Source: Candidatus Promineifilum breve (GTDB lineage: Bacteria > Chloroflexota > Anaerolineae > Promineifilales > Promineifilaceae). Taken from it: a stretch of DNA of 64,000 nucleotides. The translations under genes were made by a program, and so were the position numbers. Where the stretch lies: positions 1,404,726-1,468,725 of the forward strand of contig NZ_LN890655.1 of the NCBI RefSeq assembly GCF_900066015.1, in the 5' to 3' direction. The notes beneath the pieces were generated by a model. The model did not search any database. It saw nothing but the letters and a program-made list of their open reading frames with translations, and was not told where the DNA came from. This document shows positions 48,101 through 56,647 of this stretch, piece by piece (position 1 is the first letter of the stretch; the number at the start of each line of letters is the position of its first letter).

Positions 48101-48299
48101 TGGCGGCGAAGAGGATGGTCACCTGCTTGCGCTGCTCGCTCGGCTCGGCCGCCGCCGGGGGCGCGCCGAGCGGCAGGGGGGCCGTGCGCGCTCTCTCGCG
48201 CAAGACGGCCAGTGTCGTCGCCACGACCGTCTCGCCCAAACGGGCGCGTTCGGCCGATAGGACGGCGATCGCTTCCTGGAGTTGCGTGCGGTCGAGCAT
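45126..48299 (-). CDS. Class III cyclase homology domain - AAA ATPase - TPR protein (metal Asp lost)
   Basis: 1057 residues. Class III nucleotidyl cyclase domain (about 58-215). AAA/STAND ATPase (about 250-600; Walker A VGDAGVGKSRLLREF, Walker B-like TVFFVEDIHWADED). TPR-like helical repeats follow to the end. In the cyclase domain the usual FADIxGFT is FAAIDGLT, so the first metal-binding Asp is Ala66. The second metal Asp (D109, KHMGDVVMGIFG) is present. The half-site residues are present: Lys105 (purine), Thr182 (purine, class IIIb type), Asn189 and Arg193 (transition state; IGDAVNVASRL). As a homodimer it should be impaired. The upstream gene has the opposite set, so a heterodimer is proposed. 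The gap between the two genes is 9 bp. Confidence 0.9.
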   Translation of the reverse strand: MLDRTQLQEAIAVLSAERARLGETVVATTLAVLRERARTAPLPLGAPPAAAEPSEQRKQVTILFAAIDGLTRLSTAPNTEKLRQIDLLWRRLDEIIYSHGGIVDKHMGDVVMGIFGAPLARENDPERAVQCGLALREAIDELVELDPERFGDGDRAGRPIIRVGINTGQVSLGRVGSDADQTVIGDAVNVASRLKDATGEAGIYISQDTYRLVRHSFLVAPLGEVVVKGRQTPVIVYRVVGPQPRLFFTGSEGVEGVVVPMIGRQPEMAALRAALEETAQTGRGRLITIVGDAGVGKSRLLREFHRRLDEFPLKPTLFQGRAEQRLTQVPYGLVRDMLIRHFGIAENDRAATIQERIVAGLAANLPPSRRVTRSAGLRDRALAIGRLTGLSLPAAPLRDWAGPEDSTHRERAVTTLLDYFQAVSRRSAATVFFVEDIHWADEDSLDLLQRLAALTAEAPLLIICLTRPMLFERRAWPGAAAGAAETLPLSPLSEADSRELVLTILRKLPQIPPALSDLIVQSAAGNPFYVEELVRVLIEDGVIIPTDEAWHVRPRELTRLRVPATLTGVLQARLDRLPEIERVTLQQAAVIGDDFWAEAVQQMNAVARFPLAEAQVAAALEALARRDMIYRASATALPGGPAYLFKHAVLREVAYESVLLRDRLIYHLQAARWLETQSADRAAEYAAPIAQHYEAAGRAADAAHHYEIAAGRAAEQFKIGPAIGYYRKVLELLKDQPQHLDTRLAVLNRLGRALWQEGRLVEALDTYRAMHDSAQRDGNLLAQARAENAQAAVLLELDDGIQAAAVAVRAEELARLGGAELEVVRALLLQSEAAGLRGDARAAVRAAHAAVERGRALDAPRETAYGLALLALHAPAGDDDEEGRAALAELAALSDTPAERHRPADAAYVLAHRGWLALELGHAAEARALLQQALAGQRAEGDQQAAAETLRRLGLAACRLGENAAAGDYLEEAAALAEATGSRYLRLRCRLAMGEALLAQEHYPAAEATLRQVIATAEDARLLGRWRELPHAYRLLVRVLREQGRHDEAALLENKKT

Positions 48300-48308
48300 G
48301 ATCGGCCC

Positions 48309-50519
48309 CTAGACGACCACTGCCGGCGCGTCGCTGTGGCCGCGGCCGGCGGCGGCCTGGGCCTGGTCGCCGGCGGCGGCGAAATGGCCGGCGATCATGG
48401 CGTCGATGGAGATCCAGGCACTGAAGCGCGCGCTGTGGCGGTTGGCAATGAGCCAGCGCGCCGCGCCGAGATGCAAGGCGCGACGCTGACCGGCCGTCAA
48501 CCCGGCATAGGCCACCTCGCGCACCGAATCGCGCCGGAATGCGTAAGCCTGCGACGCCGGAAAGTTGTAGACGTCATCGGCGGCCAGATATTCCTTCGCT
48601 TCCAGACTGAGCAAGGCCGCTTCCAGTTGCGCGGCGTCCAGGCCGATGGCCGGCTCCATCTCCAACAAGGCGATGTCCCAACACAGCGGCCGAAAGACCG
48701 ACGCCGCCTGCAACACCCGGCGCTCCGCTTCCGGCAATTCGGCCAGGCGGGCGGCGATGAGCGCGGCCAGCCCGGCCGGCAGATGGCTCTCCTCGACGCG
48801 GGCCATATCGATCCGCCAGCGGTCGCCAACGGTGATGACGCCCCGGTCGATGAGCCACTGGATGAACGTTTCGATGTAGAGCGGGTTGCCGCCCGACTCG
48901 ACCACCACCAGGTCGAGCAGTCGCATCGACGGCGCGCCCAGCGGCTGCAAGATTTCCGTCGCCATGAGCCGGCTATCGACGGCCGACAGAGGCTCCAGGT
49001 CCAGCCGCTCCATCGGCGCGAACATATCTAACTCCTTGCCCAACCAGGGCAGCGTGATTTCGGGGTCGGTCGCCGGGGCCACCGTCGCCAGGCCCAGGAT
49101 GAGCAGCGGCCCGGCCTCGCCCGCCTCCACCAGGCGCTCCACCAAGGCCAAAGACTGCGCGTCGGCGCGGTTTAGCCCCTCCAATATGGCGATGGCCGGG
49201 CCGGCGGCGGTGGTCGCCTGGAGCAGCGGGGTGAAGACGGCCAGCGCCTCCTCCACCGGGACGGCGGCGGCCGTTTTCACGTCGAGCAGCTTTTCCAGCA
49301 AGTCGATCGCCCGTGCCGATAGGTCGAGGTCACGGCCGGGCCGGCCATCGCCTCCGGCCGTTTCGGGGTCGGCCAGGCCGTGGCGCAATTTCCAGGCGAT
49401 GAGGTTGGCGCTGTGTTGCGGGCGAATGGCGAAGCGCCGCAATAGCAAATCGCGCACCAGGGCGTAGGGGAAATCGCGGGCCGAACCCAGCGTGCCGGCG
49501 CGCAGCACGGTCGAAACGCCCACCATGCGGGCGCGGTTCTCGAATTCGTAGGCCAGGCGGGATTTGCCGGCCCCCGGCGGGCCGATGATGGTCACCAGTT
49601 GCGGGGTGCGGCTGTCGGCCGCCGTTTGCAGTGCCCCTTCCAGCCGGCTGATCAGACCGGTGCGGCCCACGCGCCGCGTCATCTGCCCGGCCACCGTGCC
49701 CGGCGTGTAGCCCGTGGCCGGCGGCCGTTCGCCCGCCACCAGCCAGCCGTTGTCCACCCCCGACGGCAAGGTCGCCGTGTCGGGCAACGACGCATAGACG
49801 AAGGGCGTGGCCGCCATCTCGCGCACGACCTCCGACGTCAGGACGCTGCCGGCGGGCGCGGCCTTCTCCAGCCGGCGGGCCACGGCGATGGCGTCGCCCA
49901 CGGCCGCCGGTCGGCCGCCCTGCGGCGCGGCGGCCCCCGGCGGGCGGGCAAAGTAGACCGGGCCGCTATGGATGCCGATGCGCATCCGCGGCCCCGGCCA
50001 GTCGGCGGCCCAGGCCCCCTCGCGCGAATCATCGGCCGCGCCTCGCACCCGCTCGTTGAACAGGGCCAACTCCTGCTGCATCGCCAGCGCGGCATGGAGC
50101 GCGCGCGCCGCGTCCCCCTGTCGCGGATGGACGAGGCCGAACAGGGCCATGAGGCTGTCGCCGGCGTGTTGGTCGATCTCCCCGCCCCAGGCGCGGATCA
50201 CGGCGTCCAGTTCGCGCCACATGGCATTGATGGCGTCGCGCAGGCGCTCGGCGTCCATCCGCTCCGAGAACGTGGTGAAGCCGGAGAGATCGGCCACCAG
50301 CACGGTCAATTGCCGCCGCTTGTGGTCGCCCGGCTCGGCCGCCGTCTGGGCCAACGCCTCGCGGAGGGCGCGCAAGGCGATATCGATGGCCCTGTTCAGG
50401 TTACGTTCGTTGCCGGTGGCCGCCCGCTGCGCTTCCATCGCGGCGATGGCCTCGACCAGCGCCGGGCGGCTAATGTTTGCCTCGTCCACACGGTTTATTA
50501 TATAAATAGCCCGGCCCAC
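48309..50519 (-). CDS. Class III cyclase homology domain - AAA ATPase protein (purine and transition-state residues lost)
   Basis: 736 residues counted from a GTG at 50519. A better start may be the GTG at 50489, because a TATAAT box lies between them. Cyclase domain (about 68-235) with both metal Asp residues: D77 (VADLSGFT) and D121 (HAGDSLMALFG). The partner-site residues are gone: Gln117 for the purine Lys, Ala205 for the purine Thr/Asp, Ala212 for the catalytic Asn; only Arg216 remains (VGDAIAVARRL). ATPase domain has Walker A IGPPGAGKSRLAYEF. There is no long TPR array. It is first in a two-gene operon with the complementary cyclase protein, and divergent from smc. Confidence 0.88.
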   Translation of the reverse strand: MGRAIYIINRVDEANISRPALVEAIAAMEAQRAATGNERNLNRAIDIALRALREALAQTAAEPGDHKRRQLTVLVADLSGFTTFSERMDAERLRDAINAMWRELDAVIRAWGGEIDQHAGDSLMALFGLVHPRQGDAARALHAALAMQQELALFNERVRGAADDSREGAWAADWPGPRMRIGIHSGPVYFARPPGAAAPQGGRPAAVGDAIAVARRLEKAAPAGSVLTSEVVREMAATPFVYASLPDTATLPSGVDNGWLVAGERPPATGYTPGTVAGQMTRRVGRTGLISRLEGALQTAADSRTPQLVTIIGPPGAGKSRLAYEFENRARMVGVSTVLRAGTLGSARDFPYALVRDLLLRRFAIRPQHSANLIAWKLRHGLADPETAGGDGRPGRDLDLSARAIDLLEKLLDVKTAAAVPVEEALAVFTPLLQATTAAGPAIAILEGLNRADAQSLALVERLVEAGEAGPLLILGLATVAPATDPEITLPWLGKELDMFAPMERLDLEPLSAVDSRLMATEILQPLGAPSMRLLDLVVVESGGNPLYIETFIQWLIDRGVITVGDRWRIDMARVEESHLPAGLAALIAARLAELPEAERRVLQAASVFRPLCWDIALLEMEPAIGLDAAQLEAALLSLEAKEYLAADDVYNFPASQAYAFRRDSVREVAYAGLTAGQRRALHLGAARWLIANRHSARFSAWISIDAMIAGHFAAAGDQAQAAAGRGHSDAPAVVV

Positions 50520-50526
50520 ACGCGAA
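50477..50526. promoter_or_regulatory. Divergent promoter region of smc and the cyclase operon
   Basis: Plus strand: TTGCCT (50477-50482), 18 bp, TATAAA (50501-50506), for smc. Minus strand: TATAAT at 50502-50497 with the GTG at 50489 seven bases further on, which would give a leaderless cyclase mRNA. This AT-rich block lies inside the nominal first codons of the cyclase gene. Confidence 0.45.
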
Positions 50527-50562
50527 CCCGCGCCAACCCGCGAGCCGTGTCCCTCTTAAACG

Positions 50563-53500
50563 ATGAAACTAAGAAAACTCACCCTCCAGGGGTACAAGAC
50601 GTTCGCCGCCAAGACGGAGTTCGTCTTCGATAGCGGCATCACGGCCATCGTCGGCCCGAACGGCAGCGGCAAGAGCAATATCGCCGACGCGTTGCGCTGG
50701 GTGCTGGGCGAGCAGAGCTATGGCACGCTGCGCGCCCGGCGCTCGGCCGACATGATCTTCGCCGGCAGCCCACAGCGCGCCCGCGCCGGCATGGCCCAGG
50801 CGACCATCACCCTCGATAACAGTGACGGCTGGCTGCCCATCGACTTCAGCGAAGTCGAGATCGCCCGCCGCTCCTTCCGCTCCGGCGAAAACGAATATCT
50901 CATCAACGGCCGGCAGGTGCGGCTGAAGGACGTGGCCGAGCTGCTGGCGACCAGCGGGCTGGCCGAGCGCACCTATACCATCATCGGCCAGGGTCTGGTC
51001 GATCAGGCCCTCTCGTTGCGCTCCGACGAACGGCGGGCGCTGTTCGAGGAAGCGGCCGGCATCACCCACTACAAGACCCGCCGCGCCGAAACGTTGCGCC
51101 GGCTGGAAGAGACGCAGCGCAACTTGCAGCGCGTCCACGACATCCTGGAAGAGTTGCGCCCGCGGGTCACGTCGCTCAAGCGGCAGGCCACCCGCACCCG
51201 CAACTACGAGCAAATCTCCACCGACCTGCACGAACTGTTGCGCGTCTGGTACGGTTACAAATGGGAACAGGCCAAGATCGACCTGCGGGCCGCGCGGCGA
51301 GCGGCGGGAGCGGCCGATAGCGCCTGGGCCGCCGCCCGCGAGAAGCTGCTGGCCCACCAGGGGCGCATCGACGACACCCAACGCCGTCTGGCCGAGGCCC
51401 AGCAGCGGGCGGCCGAACTCCAGACCGGCCGCGACCGGCTGCGCCAGGAGTTGGAGACCGCCCGCCGCACCCAGGCCGTGCAGCGCGAACGCCGCGCCGC
51501 CTACCAGCGCCAGATGGCCGAAGCGGAAGGCGAGCTGGCCCCATTGGAGGAAACGTCGGTCGCGGCGCGGGCGGCGGTCGAGGCGGCCATGACCGACCTG
51601 CTGGCCGCCCAGGCCGACTACCAGACCCGCCAGGCCCAACTCCAGGAGTTCGCCGTCGCCTATGAGGAGCGGCGACTGGAGATCGTCGCCCGGCAGAGCG
51701 AAGTGGCCCGTGTGGAGGCCGAACGCGGCCAGGCCCAGACCGCGTTGGCCCAGGCCCAGGGGCAACTGGCCCAGTTGCGCCTGCGGCGGGACGAATTGAG
51801 CGGCGAGACGACCCCGGCCGGGGATGAAGCGCCGGACGAAGCGACAATTGCCGCGCGGCAAGAGGCCGTCGCCGCCGCCCAGACCGAATCCACCCGGCTG
51901 CTGGCCGCCCGCGACGACCAGAGCCGCGCCCGTGGCGCGGAACTGGCCCGCCTGAAGGAACTGCGCCGCACGGCCCGCGACGCCGAAGGGCAACTCAACC
52001 GCCTGCGCGGCGAATTGGCCCGCCAGGAAGAGCGGCTGGCCCAGATCGACCGCCAGGCCCAGAGCGCCATCCGGCTGGCCCCAGAGCGCGTCGCCGGGCG
52101 GCTGGCCGCGCTGCTGCGCATTCCCGACGCCCACCGCCCGGCCATCGTCGCCGCGCTGGGCGAGCGGCTGGCGACGTGGCTGGTGACCGACAGTGACGGC
52201 TTATGGCGCGCCGTGGCCGAGGCCCGCGCCGCCGGCCCCGCCGCCCGGCTGCTGCTGGCCGCTCTCGATAGCGCTCCGGCGGCGATGAACCGGCCCACCG
52301 TGGCCGCCGATCCGGGCGTCATCGGCTGGGCCGACGACCACGTGGCCGCCGCCGATCCGGCCGCCCACGTCGTCGCCCGGCTACTGGGGGCAACCCTGCT
52401 GGTCGCCGACGCCGCCACCGCCTACCGCCTGGCCGCCGGCTGGCCGCCCGGCTGGGCCGCCGTCGCCCCCGACGGCCTGATCGTCCACGGCGGCGGGCTG
52501 GTCGAAGTAGGCGCGGCGGCCGGCGAAGACGTGTTGGCCCGCGAGACACGCCGCCGGACCGAGGCCGCCCGGCTGGCCGAGGCGCGCGCCGCCCTGGCCC
52601 AGCGCGAGACCGAGACCGAGCAGCGCCAGGCAGCCATCGACGCGCTGCAAAGCCAACTCGACGACGACGCCGACCGCGAACGCGAATGGGGCCGGCAGTT
52701 GGAAACGGCCAACCGCCAACTCAACGAGGCGCGGCGGCTACTGGAGCAAACCGTCCGCCAGCGCGATTTCGCCGCCCGGCGCGACGCCGAGCGCGCCACC
52801 GCCCGGTCGCAGATCGCCGCGCGCACGGCCCAGGCCGAGGCCACCATCGCCGCCCAAACCGAGCGCCTGACGCGCCTGGACGCCGACGGCAGCACGGCCC
52901 GCGCCCGCCTGGCGACCCTGCCCGTGGCCGAAGCGCAACAGCAGCAGCAAGGGCTGAGCCAGGCCCTGGCCGCGGCGCAGACGATTCTGGCCGGGCGGCA
53001 GGCGGTGGTCGATAGCCGCCGGGCCACGCTGAACCAGAGCGAGACGCAACTCGGCCGTCTGCGGCGGCGGCTGGAAGGGTTGCGCGAACAACTCGACGGT
53101 CTGGCCGGCGACGGGGACGAGGCCGCCACCCTGGCGCTGGAAGGCCAGTTGGCCGAAATCGAGACCGCGCTCACGCCCATCCTCAGCGAGATGGACACCG
53201 ACCGGGGGCTGTTGACCCGCCTCCAGGTCGATTCGCCCGCCCGGCAGCGGCAGGCCCACGACCTGGAGACCCAATTGACCCAGGCGCGCATCCGCCAGAC
53301 GCAGCACGAGAACCAAATCGAGGGCTTGCAGGAGCGCATCCGCACCGACCTGGGGCTGGTGGCCCTCAGCTACGACGCCGAGCAGACCGGCGCGCCGCCG
53401 CTGCCCATGCGCGAGGTGGTCGAGGAGTTGCCGGCCGTGGCCGAACTGCCGCCCGACATCGAGGAGAACATCCACCACTTCCGCGGCCAATTGCAACGCA

Positions 53501-54111
53501 TGGGGCCGATCAATCCCGACGCGCCCGAAGAGCTGGCGACGACCGAGGAACGGCTCGATTTCCTGTCGCGCCAGGTGGTCGATCTGGCCGAGACCGACGC
53601 CCAATTGCGCGGCGTCATCGCCGAACTGGATGAGCTGACGTCCAAGGCGTTCGCCAGGACGGTCGAACAGGTCAACGGCATCTTCGACGACACCTTCCGC
53701 CAGCTGTTCGGCGGCGGGTCGGGGCGACTGACGATGACCGACCCCGACGACCCGACGAGCAGCGGCGTGGAGATCATCGCCCGGCTGCCCAACCGGCGCG
53801 AGCAGGGGTTGGCCTTGCTGTCGGGCGGCGAGCGCTCATTGACGGCCGCGGCGCTCATCTTCTCGCTGCTCAAGGTGGCCCCGCCCCCCTTCTGCGTGCT
53901 CGATGAGGTGGACGCCGCCCTCGACGAGGCCAACGTCAACCGCTTCCGCGACGTATTGCGCGAATTAGGGCAGCGCACGCAATTCATCCTCATCACCCAC
54001 AATCGCGGCACCGTCCAGGCGGCGCAGACGCTCTACGGCGTCAGTATGCAGCCCGATAGCTCCAGTCAGGTTATCTCGATCAAGCCTGAGGAGTATCTGC
54101 ATCGGACGTGA
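50563..54111 (+). CDS. smc: Chromosome segregation protein SMC
   Basis: 1182 residues, normal for bacterial SMC. Walker [20 protein letters not shown] (about 32-50). Q-loop and DA-box region to about 165. Two long coiled coils (about 170-500 and 660-1000), rich in Arg, Gln and Ala. Hinge domain (about 510-650, [18 protein letters not shown]). Signature [20 protein letters not shown] and Walker [17 protein letters not shown] near the C-terminus. As a dimer it binds DNA and organises chromosome arms with ScpA and ScpB, which are not in this window. It is transcribed alone from a promoter shared with the cyclase operon. Confidence 0.97.
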   Translation: MKLRKLTLQGYKTFAAKTEFVFDSGITAIVGPNGSGKSNIADALRWVLGEQSYGTLRARRSADMIFAGSPQRARAGMAQATITLDNSDGWLPIDFSEVEIARRSFRSGENEYLINGRQVRLKDVAELLATSGLAERTYTIIGQGLVDQALSLRSDERRALFEEAAGITHYKTRRAETLRRLEETQRNLQRVHDILEELRPRVTSLKRQATRTRNYEQISTDLHELLRVWYGYKWEQAKIDLRAARRAAGAADSAWAAAREKLLAHQGRIDDTQRRLAEAQQRAAELQTGRDRLRQELETARRTQAVQRERRAAYQRQMAEAEGELAPLEETSVAARAAVEAAMTDLLAAQADYQTRQAQLQEFAVAYEERRLEIVARQSEVARVEAERGQAQTALAQAQGQLAQLRLRRDELSGETTPAGDEAPDEATIAARQEAVAAAQTESTRLLAARDDQSRARGAELARLKELRRTARDAEGQLNRLRGELARQEERLAQIDRQAQSAIRLAPERVAGRLAALLRIPDAHRPAIVAALGERLATWLVTDSDGLWRAVAEARAAGPAARLLLAALDSAPAAMNRPTVAADPGVIGWADDHVAAADPAAHVVARLLGATLLVADAATAYRLAAGWPPGWAAVAPDGLIVHGGGLVEVGAAAGEDVLARETRRRTEAARLAEARAALAQRETETEQRQAAIDALQSQLDDDADREREWGRQLETANRQLNEARRLLEQTVRQRDFAARRDAERATARSQIAARTAQAEATIAAQTERLTRLDADGSTARARLATLPVAEAQQQQQGLSQALAAAQTILAGRQAVVDSRRATLNQSETQLGRLRRRLEGLREQLDGLAGDGDEAATLALEGQLAEIETALTPILSEMDTDRGLLTRLQVDSPARQRQAHDLETQLTQARIRQTQHENQIEGLQERIRTDLGLVALSYDAEQTGAPPLPMREVVEELPAVAELPPDIEENIHHFRGQLQRMGPINPDAPEELATTEERLDFLSRQVVDLAETDAQLRGVIAELDELTSKAFARTVEQVNGIFDDTFRQLFGGGSGRLTMTDPDDPTSSGVEIIARLPNRREQGLALLSGGERSLTAAALIFSLLKVAPPPFCVLDEVDAALDEANVNRFRDVLRELGQRTQFILITHNRGTVQAAQTLYGVSMQPDSSSQVISIKPEEYLHRT

Positions 54112-54137
54112 CAGTCCGGAACGCGGTCGAAGAGTTA

Positions 54138-54226
54138 CACAGAGCACGCAGAGGAGTCACAGAGATTCACAGAGAAAGGACATGATTTCTCTCGGTGTTC
54201 TCTGTGACTCATCCGTGATCTCTGTG
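54138..54226. repeat. 10-bp iterated words forming a long hairpin
   Basis: Left arm: CACAGAG, GCAGAG, CACAGAG, CACAGAG beginning at 54138, 54148, 54158 and 54168, exactly 10 bp apart. Right arm: CTCGGTG, CTCTGTG, ATCCGTG, CTCTGTG at 54191, 54200, 54211 and 54220. The arms pair around an inner AT-rich loop. This sits in the 335-bp gap between smc and tpiA; I see nothing else definable in the remainder (about 54231-54446). Confidence 0.85.
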
Positions 54227-54446
54227 ATCGTTTTAAACCCTGACCCAATAGAGCGCAAGATTGCCGCCACGCCCACCCTCCCATATAATCCCATTTGAGA
54301 ACCGGGCGGATTGACAAACGAACCGGGCGCAATCCACGCCACGGGCCGCTGCGCGCCGCCCACGCCAACTAAATCACCCGTCCGATCCGCGCGTCGTGGC
54401 GATGCGCCGGGCCGGCCGGATGCAGCCAACACTTGACGGAGACATC

Positions 54447-55202
54447 ATGCGTACCCCCTTTATTGCCGGAAACTGGAAGATGAACAAATCGCCCGACGCG
54501 GCGGTAGCTTTTGTGCGGGAGATCGCCCCGCTCCTGGACGCCATCGACGGCATCGACAGCGCCGTCTGCCCGCCCTATCTGGCGATCCCCGCCGTGGCCG
54601 CGGCCGTGGCCGGCACGAAAGTCGGCGTCGGCGCCCAGAATATGTACTTTGAGACCAGCGGGGCCTACACCGGCGAAATCTCGCCCACCATGCTGCAAGG
54701 GCTGTGCCGCTACGTCATCCTGGGCCACTCCGAGCGCCGCGCCCTCTTCGGCGAGACGGACGAAGGCGTGAACAAGAAAATCCTGGCCGCGCTGGCCCAC
54801 AACCTGACGCCCATCGTCTGCGTCGGCGAGAGCCTGACCCAGAACGAGGCCGGCGAAACGCAATCTTTCGTCAGCGGTCAGGTGCGCGCGGCCTTCGCCG
54901 GGCTAAGCGATTGGCAGGCGGCCGTTTGCGTCGTCGCCTATGAGCCGATCTGGGCCATCGGCACCGGCCGCTCGGCCAGCGCCCAGCAGGCCGGCGACAT
55001 CATCCGCACCAGCGTCCGCGACGTGCTGACCGACCTCTTCGGCTCCGACACGGCCCAGGCCATCCGCATCCAGTATGGCGGCAGCGTCACCGAGGGCAAC
55101 ATCGCCGACTACATGAGCCAGCCCGACATCGACGGCGCGCTGGTGGGCGGCGCGTCGCTCAAGCCGACGTTCGTCGATCTGGTGCGCTCGGCCGTCATCT
55201 AG
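54447..55202 (+). CDS. tpiA: Triosephosphate isomerase
   Basis: 251 residues from the ATG at 54447 (FIAGNWKMNK start; upstream codons are rejected because the family begins here). Substrate Lys11, electrophile His94 (ILGHSERR) and catalytic Glu166 (VAYEPIWAIGTG) are all present, as is the phosphate loop GGSV near the end. It interconverts dihydroxyacetone phosphate and glyceraldehyde 3-phosphate. No other glycolytic genes are adjacent. The next gene begins 3 bp after its stop, so it heads an unusual operon with a membrane protease-like and a cNMP-binding gene. Confidence 0.97.
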   Translation: MRTPFIAGNWKMNKSPDAAVAFVREIAPLLDAIDGIDSAVCPPYLAIPAVAAAVAGTKVGVGAQNMYFETSGAYTGEISPTMLQGLCRYVILGHSERRALFGETDEGVNKKILAALAHNLTPIVCVGESLTQNEAGETQSFVSGQVRAAFAGLSDWQAAVCVVAYEPIWAIGTGRSASAQQAGDIIRTSVRDVLTDLFGSDTAQAIRIQYGGSVTEGNIADYMSQPDIDGALVGGASLKPTFVDLVRSAVI

Positions 55203-55205
55203 CCT

Positions 55206-56006
55206 ATGAATGATCCTTTGATGCCCTTCCTCTGGGCGGCCGTCAGTCTGATCATCCTGCTGTTCATGCAGCGCTGGATCCACGCCCACCTGCATGGCGT
55301 CAGCCTGTTGCTGGTCGGCCGCCCGGAGGCAGCCATCATCGTCTATGCCGTCGTCCTGTTTCCCGGCGTATTGCTCCACGAGGTCAGCCATTGGCTGACG
55401 GCCAACCTGCTGGGCGTGCGCACCGGCGGCATGTCGCTGTTGCCGCGCCGCAACCCCGACGGCACGCTGCAACTGGGCTACGTGGAGTATTATAAAACCC
55501 GCGCCTTCGACCCCATCCGCGAGAGCCTGATCGGCGCGGCCCCGCTGCTGGCCGGCACGGCGGTCATCCTGCTCATCGCTCGCCACGTCTTCGGCGTCAC
55601 CGATCTGGCTGCGGCCATCGTCAGCGCCGACGTCAACGTGCTGGCCGACGCCGTGACGCAACTGCTGGCGACGCCCAACGTCCTGGTGTGGATCTACTTA
55701 ATCTTCGCCGTCAGCAACGCCATGCTGCCCAGCCGGTCGGATCGCCACGCCTGGCCGGCGTTCTTCGTCATCATGTTCATCTTCACCCTGGCCGTGGCCT
55801 TTCTGGCGCGGGGCACGACCCTGTTCGATAACCTGGCCCGGCCGGTGGCCGTCCTTTTCGGCTATCTGGGCACGGCATTTTCCATCGCCATCGCCATCGA
55901 CCTGATCTGTATGGGCGTCATCGCTCCGCTGGAGTGGCTACTGGGCCGGTTGCGCGGCGCGAGTGTGGTCTATGGCCGCCCGCCCGGCGAAGAGACGGCC
56001 GCCTGA
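55206..56006 (+). CDS. Putative M50-like (site-2 protease-like) membrane metalloprotease
   Basis: 266 residues with about six hydrophobic segments. The second ends in GVLLHEVSHWLTANLLG, where H58-E-V-S-H62 is a zinc-binding HExxH inside a membrane segment. A later segment has AVSNAMLPSRSDRHAW, which resembles the N-x(3)-P-x(3)-D second motif of M50 proteases. GGMSLLPRRNPDG after the HExxH is like the re-entrant loop region. The family assignment is by motif only. It lies 3 bp from tpiA and 23 bp before a cNMP-binding gene. Regulated intramembrane proteolysis is possible; no substrate is evident. Confidence 0.7.
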   Translation: MNDPLMPFLWAAVSLIILLFMQRWIHAHLHGVSLLLVGRPEAAIIVYAVVLFPGVLLHEVSHWLTANLLGVRTGGMSLLPRRNPDGTLQLGYVEYYKTRAFDPIRESLIGAAPLLAGTAVILLIARHVFGVTDLAAAIVSADVNVLADAVTQLLATPNVLVWIYLIFAVSNAMLPSRSDRHAWPAFFVIMFIFTLAVAFLARGTTLFDNLARPVAVLFGYLGTAFSIAIAIDLICMGVIAPLEWLLGRLRGASVVYGRPPGEETAA

Positions 56007-56029
56007 TCAGAGGGAGAAGGGAACACCCC

Positions 56030-56542
56030 ATGCAGCCCAGCACGCGCACCATCCTGGCGACCACCGAAATATTCGACAACTTCAACGATGCCCAGTTGAC
56101 GCTGGTGGCCGCGCTGTGTACCCCGGTGACCTACAACCAGGGGCACGTGCTGCTGACGGAGAACGACCAGTCGGACGAGATGTACATCATCGGCCGGGGC
56201 GGGGTCGAGGTGCTGGTCAATCCCGGCGCGGTAGGCGCGGCCAACGCACCGGGCGGTGTGGCCCCCGTCGTCCTGACCGAGTTGCGCCAGGGGCAGGTCG
56301 TGGGCGAAGTGGCCCTCGTCGATCAGGGGGTGCGCTCGGCCACCATTCGCGTCAGCCGGGACGAGACGTTGCTCCTGCGCCTGCGGCGCGATCAGCTCAT
56401 GCGCCTGTGCGAGACCTACCCGGTGCTGGGCTACAAACTGATGCGCAATCTGGCCTCCGAGTTGGCGACGAAGATTCGCAATACGGATTGGCTGGTGCGG
56501 CAATATCAGTTGCGATTGCAATCCGAAGCGGATAACGGGTAA
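56030..56542 (+). CDS. Single-domain cyclic nucleotide-binding protein
   Basis: 170 residues from the ATG at 56030 (GAGGGAGAAGGG upstream). One CNB/CAP_ED domain: IFDNFNDAQLTLVAALC (N-helices) and GHVLLTENDQSDEMYIIGRG. The phosphate-binding cassette GQVVGEVALVDQGVRSAT keeps Glu93 and Arg102, which bind the ribose 2'-OH and phosphate of cNMP. There is no helix-turn-helix, kinase or channel domain, so it must act through a partner. An insert (NPGAVGAANAPGGVAP) lengthens the beta4-beta5 loop. The cyclase operon is about 5.5 kb away, a possible source of ligand. Confidence 0.9.
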   Translation: MQPSTRTILATTEIFDNFNDAQLTLVAALCTPVTYNQGHVLLTENDQSDEMYIIGRGGVEVLVNPGAVGAANAPGGVAPVVLTELRQGQVVGEVALVDQGVRSATIRVSRDETLLLRLRRDQLMRLCETYPVLGYKLMRNLASELATKIRNTDWLVRQYQLRLQSEADNG

Positions 56543-56558
56543 GAGGATAAGAATGGCT

Positions 56559-56621
56559 ACGGATTGAACGGATGGTAACGGACAGTGACGGATTCGCATC
56601 CGTATTTTCCGTTCCATCCGT
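56559..56621. repeat. 9-10-bp iterated ACGG words forming a hairpin
   Basis: ACGG(A) begins at 56559, 56568, 56578 and 56588. The complement CCGT begins at 56600, 56609 and 56618. Arms pair as ACGGAT/ATCCGT words. Intergenic, between the cNMP-binding gene and the GT4 gene. Confidence 0.8.
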
Positions 56622-56647
56622 AGCTAATTCTTCACGCGGGAGGGTAC

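Noticed and set aside
45534-48260. 908-codon open frame antisense to the cyclase/ATPase gene
   Set aside because: Opposite-strand shadow of a well-supported gene, with no recognisable domain and no ribosome-binding site.
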